A stretch of 64,000 nt of DNA from the NCBI RefSeq assembly GCF_000576305.1, contig NZ_BAVZ01000008.1, forward strand, positions 156,115 through 220,114. Direction: 5' to 3'. This document shows positions 59,757-64,000 of the stretch, piece by piece. Both the position numbers and the translations under genes were made by a program. The notes beneath the pieces are model-generated. The model did not search any database. It had not been told where the DNA came from and saw nothing but the letters and a program-made list of their open reading frames with translations. This DNA comes from Paenibacillus pini JCM 16418 (GTDB taxonomy: Bacteria; Bacillota; Bacilli; Paenibacillales; Paenibacillaceae). How positions within the stretch are numbered: the stretch's first letter is position 1; every line of letters begins with the position of its first letter.

Positions 59757-60446
59757 GTGCGAATCAATAAATACATCAGTGAGACGGGCTTTTGCTCAAG
59801 GCGGCAGACAGATCGAATGATCTCGGAAGGCAGAATTACGATCAATGATGTTATTTGTGAACCGGGGGCAGAGGTAACCGAAGGAGACCTAGTGCTCATT
59901 GATGGTGAGCCTATTCCAAAGCGGGCCGACCCAGTGTATATCCTACTACATAAACCCGTCGGGATTACATGTACAGCAGCTAAGCATGTCGAGGGTAATA
60001 TTATTGATTTTGTGAATTATCCCTCACGGATTTTTGCGGTAGGTAGGCTAGATAAGGCATCTGAAGGTCTAATTTTATTAACAAACGATGGTGCTATCGT
60101 TAACAAAATGATGCGTTCAGAGCATGGGCATGAGAAAGAATATGTAGTCACCGTGGACAAGCCCATTACAGATGATTTTCTCTATAAGATGTCGAGTGGA
60201 ATTGAGATTCTAGGGGTCACAACCAAACGATGCGTAACGACGTATCAGAGTGAATATGTATTTCGTATCATACTGACAGAAGGACTCAATCTCCAAATTC
60301 GTAGAATGTGCAAGGAGCTAGGATACCGCGTGCTTAGGCTTGAACGTATCCGTATTATGAACATGCTGATTGAAGGTATAGATAAGGGAACATGGAGAGA
60401 CCTTACCCCAGAAGAGCTAGAAATACTATTTGAACAGCTAAATTAG
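59757..60446 (+). CDS. rluF: Pseudouridine synthase, RluF/RsuA family
   Basis: 229-residue RNA-modifying enzyme that converts uridine to pseudouridine in rRNA, probably 23S. The S4 RNA-binding domain is MRINKYISETGFCSRRQTDR with a following ITINDVICEPGAEVTEGDLV; the catalytic aspartate is in FAVGRLDKASEGLILLTNDG; NLQIRRMCKELGYRVLRLER is the RluF/RluB-type C-terminal signature. GTG start with GGAGGG about 12 bases upstream. The length matches RluF (230-290). From 60447 to 60624 no gene is seen, only a short stem TGCTGG-CAGCAT-CCAGCA without a T-run. Confidence 0.88.
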   Translation: MRINKYISETGFCSRRQTDRMISEGRITINDVICEPGAEVTEGDLVLIDGEPIPKRADPVYILLHKPVGITCTAAKHVEGNIIDFVNYPSRIFAVGRLDKASEGLILLTNDGAIVNKMMRSEHGHEKEYVVTVDKPITDDFLYKMSSGIEILGVTTKRCVTTYQSEYVFRIILTEGLNLQIRRMCKELGYRVLRLERIRIMNMLIEGIDKGTWRDLTPEELEILFEQLN

Positions 60447-60636
60447 GCCTATTACCTTTTGCTGGCAGCATCCAGCAGTATTTATTCCGATATTCCGCCG
60501 ATAACCGGGATGGAAGGTTTGTCCTTCAGTCCAAGTGTCCACAAATAGTATCTCCTTTCCACGATTTCCAAAATCTAAAAGGGGATAATACAGTACGATT
60601 TATCAAGTAGCAATCTATTTACTATTGCTCATAGTG

Positions 60637-60685
60637 TATAATATAAAAAAAGGGCACATCGGATTACTATGTAATCAATCTGCCC
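60637..60685 (+). promoter_or_regulatory. -10 element and structured leader of the SEC-C gene
   Basis: TATAAT at 60637-60642 lacks an obvious -35. The transcript would begin near 60649 and open with a hairpin: GGGCA (60652-60656)/TGCCC (60681-60685) enclosing GATTAC (60662-60667)/GTAATC (60671-60676). It lies upstream of the ribosome site and may stabilise the message or bind a protein. It has no terminator tail. Confidence 0.5.
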
Positions 60686-60714
60686 GTTCTTACAAACTGG
60701 AAGAGGTGTACATA

Positions 60715-61887
60715 TTGGAAGACCCTATTTTATTATTGGAACAAAGAAATATAAAGCACGCTATTATAGGTGATATTATGACTAGCTTGCCGGAGATCCT
60801 TCTTAGTGTAACGAAGTCTAAGCTTTCTTCGCTTGCTTCTGTTAACAATATCTCAGGACGATCAAAGATGAAGAAGGATGAGCTCGCTGATGCTCTTCTG
60901 AAATATATTACGGATCCTGATCAGTTGAAGTCTTCTTTGCTTGTAACGGATGAAGAAGAGTGGACACTGTTTGAGTCACTACTTCGTGAACCTAGCATTC
61001 AAGATAATTCGTTACCTTACGGTGACTATGCTTATTATCTGGAGCGCGGTCTAGTTGTTACTTACTTCAACGACAATAAGTTCTATATCATCATGCCGGA
61101 TGAAGTTAAAGCAGCTGCAGAGCAAATCAATATGCAGGAATTGAAAAAAGGACGTAGCAGACGTCAGATCAGCTATCAATATATTCTTGCTGCAGTCCAG
61201 TTATACGGAGTTATTGAGCCGTCTAAACTTATTGAAATCTTTAATCAGCAGAACGATGAGCAGCTCACAGAACAGGAACTTACCGAATATATTGATGAAA
61301 TGTTGGTAAGAGGACAAAGCATTGCTCTACATGACGGTTATATTGTGAATAGCTATCTAGTCAATGATGAGGGAGATAAAGATATCTTGGCTCTGCGCGC
61401 TAGTCAAAAAGACAAGCCGTATTATGTGCCTAATCAAGAAGAGTTTCTTCGTTATGCAGATGAGACATACTTCGAAATAACGCCTCAACTAATAGCATTG
61501 CAACAATATGTGCTTGCAGAGCTATGTAATGATGAGGAAATGGTTGAATACTTAATTGATGATATCCAGCTTGCTTGTTCAAAGGGTTCATCGATTCAAG
61601 ACCTGATATATGAATTTGAAAGTCGTAATATTCATTTCAAAACAGCTATGCAAGCACAGAATACTGTAGCTATGCTAGCTGAAATTCATAATCATACAAG
61701 AATGTGGTCAAATGCAGGACATACCTTAGTTGAGCTGCAAGAATTAGCTGGCAGCAATGAAGAACAGGAACTTTTACGATTAGTGGGCAGCCAAGAAAGC
61801 CCGCAGAATTCTGTTCCAAAAGTAGGACGTAACGAGCCATGTCCGTGTGGTAGTGGACTAAAATATAAAAAGTGCTGTGGAAAGTAA
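60715..61887 (+). CDS. SEC-C zinc-motif protein with SAP/Rho_N-like N-terminus (TTG start)
   Basis: About 390 residues. The frame is open from 60625, but that codon precedes the predicted transcription start; TTG 60715 follows GGAAGAGGTGT at normal spacing and gives [20 protein letters not shown]. Residues 20-70 ([37 protein letters not shown]) resemble a SAP/Rho-N nucleic-acid-binding helix pair. A long helical middle follows. The C-terminus ends in the SEC-C motif [20 protein letters not shown], a zinc hook also found at the end of SecA. Role unknown; in Bacillales such proteins are thought to bind ribosome or nucleic-acid partners. Confidence 0.8.
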   Translation: MEDPILLLEQRNIKHAIIGDIMTSLPEILLSVTKSKLSSLASVNNISGRSKMKKDELADALLKYITDPDQLKSSLLVTDEEEWTLFESLLREPSIQDNSLPYGDYAYYLERGLVVTYFNDNKFYIIMPDEVKAAAEQINMQELKKGRSRRQISYQYILAAVQLYGVIEPSKLIEIFNQQNDEQLTEQELTEYIDEMLVRGQSIALHDGYIVNSYLVNDEGDKDILALRASQKDKPYYVPNQEEFLRYADETYFEITPQLIALQQYVLAELCNDEEMVEYLIDDIQLACSKGSSIQDLIYEFESRNIHFKTAMQAQNTVAMLAEIHNHTRMWSNAGHTLVELQELAGSNEEQELLRLVGSQESPQNSVPKVGRNEPCPCGSGLKYKKCCGK

Positions 61888-61904
61888 TATAACGGTAATG
61901 CAAA

Positions 61905-61936
61905 CAAAAGGGAGACTCTGTAGAGTCTCCCTTTTG
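61905..61936. terminator. Bidirectional terminator
   Basis: CAAAAGGGAGACTC and GAGTCTCCCTTTTG are exact complements around TGTA. It ends directly at the stop codon of the convergent gene at 61937. Confidence 0.88.
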
Positions 61937-62692
61937 TTATTGAAGTGCTAACCGGTTGTTGTCTTGCAACAAATCGCTATGATTTTGTTCTACGAATGAT
62001 AACACTTTATCATATATAATCCGGTGTCCATCTTTATTGGGATGAATCCCATCTGAACAGAGGAATTTAGTGAAATCTGGATGCTCAAGGAATGCCCCAC
62101 GTACATCAATATATGGAGTCTTAGTCATCTCAGATACTTTAAGAATGGTAGAGTTGTATCTCTCCTGCCACCAATAGATTTTAGTGACGCTACCCAGCCA
62201 TTTTAGAATGTTTTGCTCTGCAATGGGATTACTCTGACTTACCCATTTAAAATATTTATCTGCATTAAGTGGAGGAAGACTCATTAGAATTGGCGTAATA
62301 TGCTGACTTCTCAGAAAGCTAATCGCTTCTGAAAGAATGTTCTCAAACATTTTGAAATCGGTCTTGGGGTTATGTTCTGCATCCGGGTTATCTGCAATTT
62401 CATTCCAATGAAAATCGCAGTCATTACCGCCATATTCAATTAAAACGATATTGGGCTTATCCTTCAGCACATCTTTTCTGAGATTGCCCATCCCTTTCAT
62501 CAGGGTATTACCGAACCTTGCTGTGTTGCGAATCCCGCCCTTCAGCTTACTCTGAAGTAGAGATACATAATTTTCTTCAAGTATAATGTACCTGCTGCGC
62601 ACCTCATCATAAATAACCCCTTTGGAAATAGAGTCTCCTGAAACGATGTACTTGGTATCATTGCTCGAAAAGTACGACTCATGCTCACTCAT
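61937..62692 (-). CDS. SGNH/GDSL-type hydrolase
   Basis: 251-residue cytosolic esterase/lipase-like enzyme. Block I is YIVSGDSISKGVIYD (catalytic Ser), the block III asparagine is in VLIEYGGNDCDFHW, and Asp/His of block V are in CSDGIHPNKDGHRIIYDKVL. A glycine residue in the oxyanion block II lies in TARFGNTLMKGMG. It has no signal peptide, so a soluble acyl ester or a deacetylation substrate is likely. GGGGTGATT precedes the ATG. Transcribed alone. From 62693 to 62869 nothing else is seen. Confidence 0.85.
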   Translation of the reverse strand: MSEHESYFSSNDTKYIVSGDSISKGVIYDEVRSRYIILEENYVSLLQSKLKGGIRNTARFGNTLMKGMGNLRKDVLKDKPNIVLIEYGGNDCDFHWNEIADNPDAEHNPKTDFKMFENILSEAISFLRSQHITPILMSLPPLNADKYFKWVSQSNPIAEQNILKWLGSVTKIYWWQERYNSTILKVSEMTKTPYIDVRGAFLEHPDFTKFLCSDGIHPNKDGHRIIYDKVLSFVEQNHSDLLQDNNRLALQ

Positions 62693-62869
62693 TGAATCAC
62701 CCCATTCTAACCGCTCAATCCTCTTAATTGTAATGGTATAGTAGAAGACAACGCAAATTAAGAGATCATTGTATTGACGTGTCTAAAAGGATAAACCTCT
62801 ATACCTGTGTACTGTGATTCGGCAGGGCATGCCTATAAATGGAAAGGTTTTGATTCCTATCATGTAACG

Positions 62870-62898
62870 AAAAAAGGACGCCATTTAGGCATCCTTTG
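62870..62898 (-). terminator. Terminator of the DJ-1/PfpI gene
   Basis: On the minus strand AAAGGATGCC pairs with GGCGTCCTTT (one mismatch) around a short loop, followed by a T-run. Confidence 0.8.
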
Positions 62899-62916
62899 TA
62901 TACTTATATTTGCGGC

Positions 62917-63584
62917 TTAATCTAATGTCTTCAAAAATTCCTTGGCTACGCTAATTGAAGATTGGGGATTTTGTCCGGTTATTAACTTACCGTCCGTTTC
63001 AACATGATCCTCCCAATTCGAACGTACGACAAGAGTTGCGCCGAGTTCCCGCAGTTTTGATTCGAGTAAGAAGGGCATCTCTTTCTCAAGTTTGACTTCA
63101 TATTCTTCAGCATCTGTAAATGCCGTAATCGTTTTACCAGCTACTAAAGGTTCCCCATTCGATAGCTTTGCTCCAACCAAGCCGGCAGGACCATGACATA
63201 CGGCTCCGATGCTCTTATCCGATTCCGCAAAATCTCTCAACAGCTTATGCAAATGTTCGTTGTTAGGGAGATCAAACATGGCACCGTGACCACCGGGCAG
63301 GAAGATGCCTGCAAAATCAGAGGCTTTCACGGAGTCAATCGGGCTTGTTTCTTTTAGTAGATCAGCGAGGTTCTGCACTTGGACGGGATACCTTCTCCAG
63401 CGAGGCTATTCGGATCTATCTGAGATTCCCCACCATTAGGACTGACAATGGTAATTTCATAACCCTTGCTAGTTAGCTCTTCGTAGGGTTCCGTAAATTC
63501 AGATAGCCAGATTCCGGCTAGGTGGCCATTACTCATCGACTGACCATTTGTAACAACCATTAAAATGCGTTTATTTATATTCAC
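62917..63584 (-). pseudogene. DJ-1/PfpI family protein (Hsp31-like), one apparent frameshift
   Basis: Type 1 glutamine-amidotransferase-like protein, probably a glyoxalase/deglycase or chaperone of the YajL/Hsp31 group. The frame from 63584 (MNINKRILMVVTNGQSMSNG) ends at 63354 after GEGIPSKCRTS; adding one A/T near 63379 gives GEGIPSKVQNLADLLKETSP, continuous with the second frame. Total 222 residues, normal for the family. The nucleophile Cys is in SIGAVCHGPAGLVG, and FLPGGHGAMFDL, the entry loop, and FTDAEEYEVKLEKEMPF follow. It is likely intact in the organism. Confidence 0.88.
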
Positions 63585-63735
63585 GACGTATCGCTCCTTT
63601 TAAGATATAATTTGACCTTTATATAGTAACCTTGGTTGGAGAGATATAATCATAGAAAGATTGGTAATGGATCTGAACCTCATTACTATAGAAAGGAGTG
63701 AATAAACGAATATACCAAATGTCATTTTTTACAAC

Positions 63736-63764
63736 TTGTTATACTTTGATGCCCATGGTATATT
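63736..63764 (+). promoter_or_regulatory. rRNA operon promoter P1
   Basis: TTGTTA (63736-63741) and TATATT (63759-63764) are 17 bases apart. The TATATTATAAA context repeats in the second promoter, a typical tandem arrangement of Bacillales rRNA operons. From 63590 to 63735 no gene is seen. Confidence 0.65.
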
Positions 63765-63852
63765 ATAAATCCGGTCAAGAAAAACACGTTTAAACAACAA
63801 CTTTTCTCGACAAGCTGATTGGAAAGAAATTAAAACTTCTCGAAAAAAAAGC

Positions 63853-63881
63853 TTGCATTAAACTGCCGGACATGATATATT
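63853..63881 (+). promoter_or_regulatory. rRNA operon promoter P2
   Basis: TTGCAT (63853-63858) and TATATT (63876-63881) are 17 bases apart, about 117 bases after P1, with an A-tract upstream (63843-63850) that could act as an UP element. Confidence 0.7.
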
Positions 63882-63887
63882 ATAAAA

Positions 63888-64000
63888 GTTGCTTCTGAGA
63901 CAAACTGGTAGCAACGAAAGAGAAATTGATCTTTGAAAACTGAACAACGAGTGAGTAAAGATTTTGCTTGCAAAATCTAATGCGAGACCATTTGGTACAT
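63888..64000 (+). ncRNA. Leader of an rRNA operon (precursor of 16S rRNA)
   Basis: GTTGCT (63888-63893) pairs with AGCAAC (63910-63915), a boxB-like stem, and is followed by TGATCTTTGAAAACTGAAC, a boxA-like antitermination sequence seen before Bacillales 16S genes. The mature 16S rRNA starts beyond the right edge of the window. Confidence 0.7.

Overview
The window reads as a low-to-mid GC Bacillales chromosome, most likely Paenibacillus. The evidence is strong AGGAGG-type ribosome sites with several TTG/GTG starts, YesM/YesN-type two-component pairs beside carbohydrate ABC transporters and glycosidases, CcpA-type cre sites, a CIRCE element, a secreted RHS/YD-repeat toxin and a Firmicute-style rRNA leader. 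No mobile element, CRISPR array or tRNA was recognised.

Layout: 0-3.4 kb is an ssuBACC-like sulfonate ABC operon on the minus strand, cut by the left edge. 3.4-8.0 kb is a sugar ABC transporter with a LacI regulator behind an operator-dense promoter. 8.0-10.1 kb holds a small membrane protein and an Rrf2/thioredoxin-reductase-like redox pair. 10.1-12.1 kb is a secreted beta-amylase with a clear promoter and cre. 13-22 kb is a polymorphic toxin locus: a nine-repeat secreted protein, an RHS protein with a Hint domain and C-terminal toxin, and a presumed immunity gene, followed by about 1.3 kb of decayed sequence containing a second Hint fragment. 23.3-26 kb has two small genes, a kinase-like gene and an aldo/keto reductase.

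26-41.4 kb is a carbohydrate island: GH63-like hydrolase, sensor kinase and AraC-type response regulator, sugar ABC transporter, GH2 beta-galactosidase, SDR dehydrogenase and a divergent GcvPA/GcvPB-like pair. The last two are unexpected in a sugar operon and are the best candidate for an undescribed pathway. 41.6-54.2 kb is a galactan-use cluster: divergent YesM/YesN regulators, oligosaccharide ABC transporter, secreted GH53 endo-galactanase with a ricin-type lectin domain, GH31 hydrolase and GH42 beta-galactosidase. Galactan would be cut outside the cell, imported as oligomers and trimmed inside.

54.2-63.6 kb is core-like: htpG under a perfect CIRCE, a HEAT-repeat protein, oleate hydratase with a divergent TetR regulator, an Nfu-N domain protein, an RluF-like pseudouridine synthase, a SEC-C protein, an SGNH hydrolase and a DJ-1/PfpI protein. 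The right edge is the tandem promoter and leader of an rRNA operon whose 16S gene lies outside.

Quality warning: ten genes carry about twelve apparent small deletions, mostly of one base and several in homopolymer runs, all between 16.3 and 63.4 kb. In nine of them, adding back the lost bases restores a full-length reading frame. The tenth, a permease at 32.5 kb, has a local scrambled stretch from compensating deletions. This looks like uncorrected sequencing error rather than decay, so these genes should be read as probably intact.
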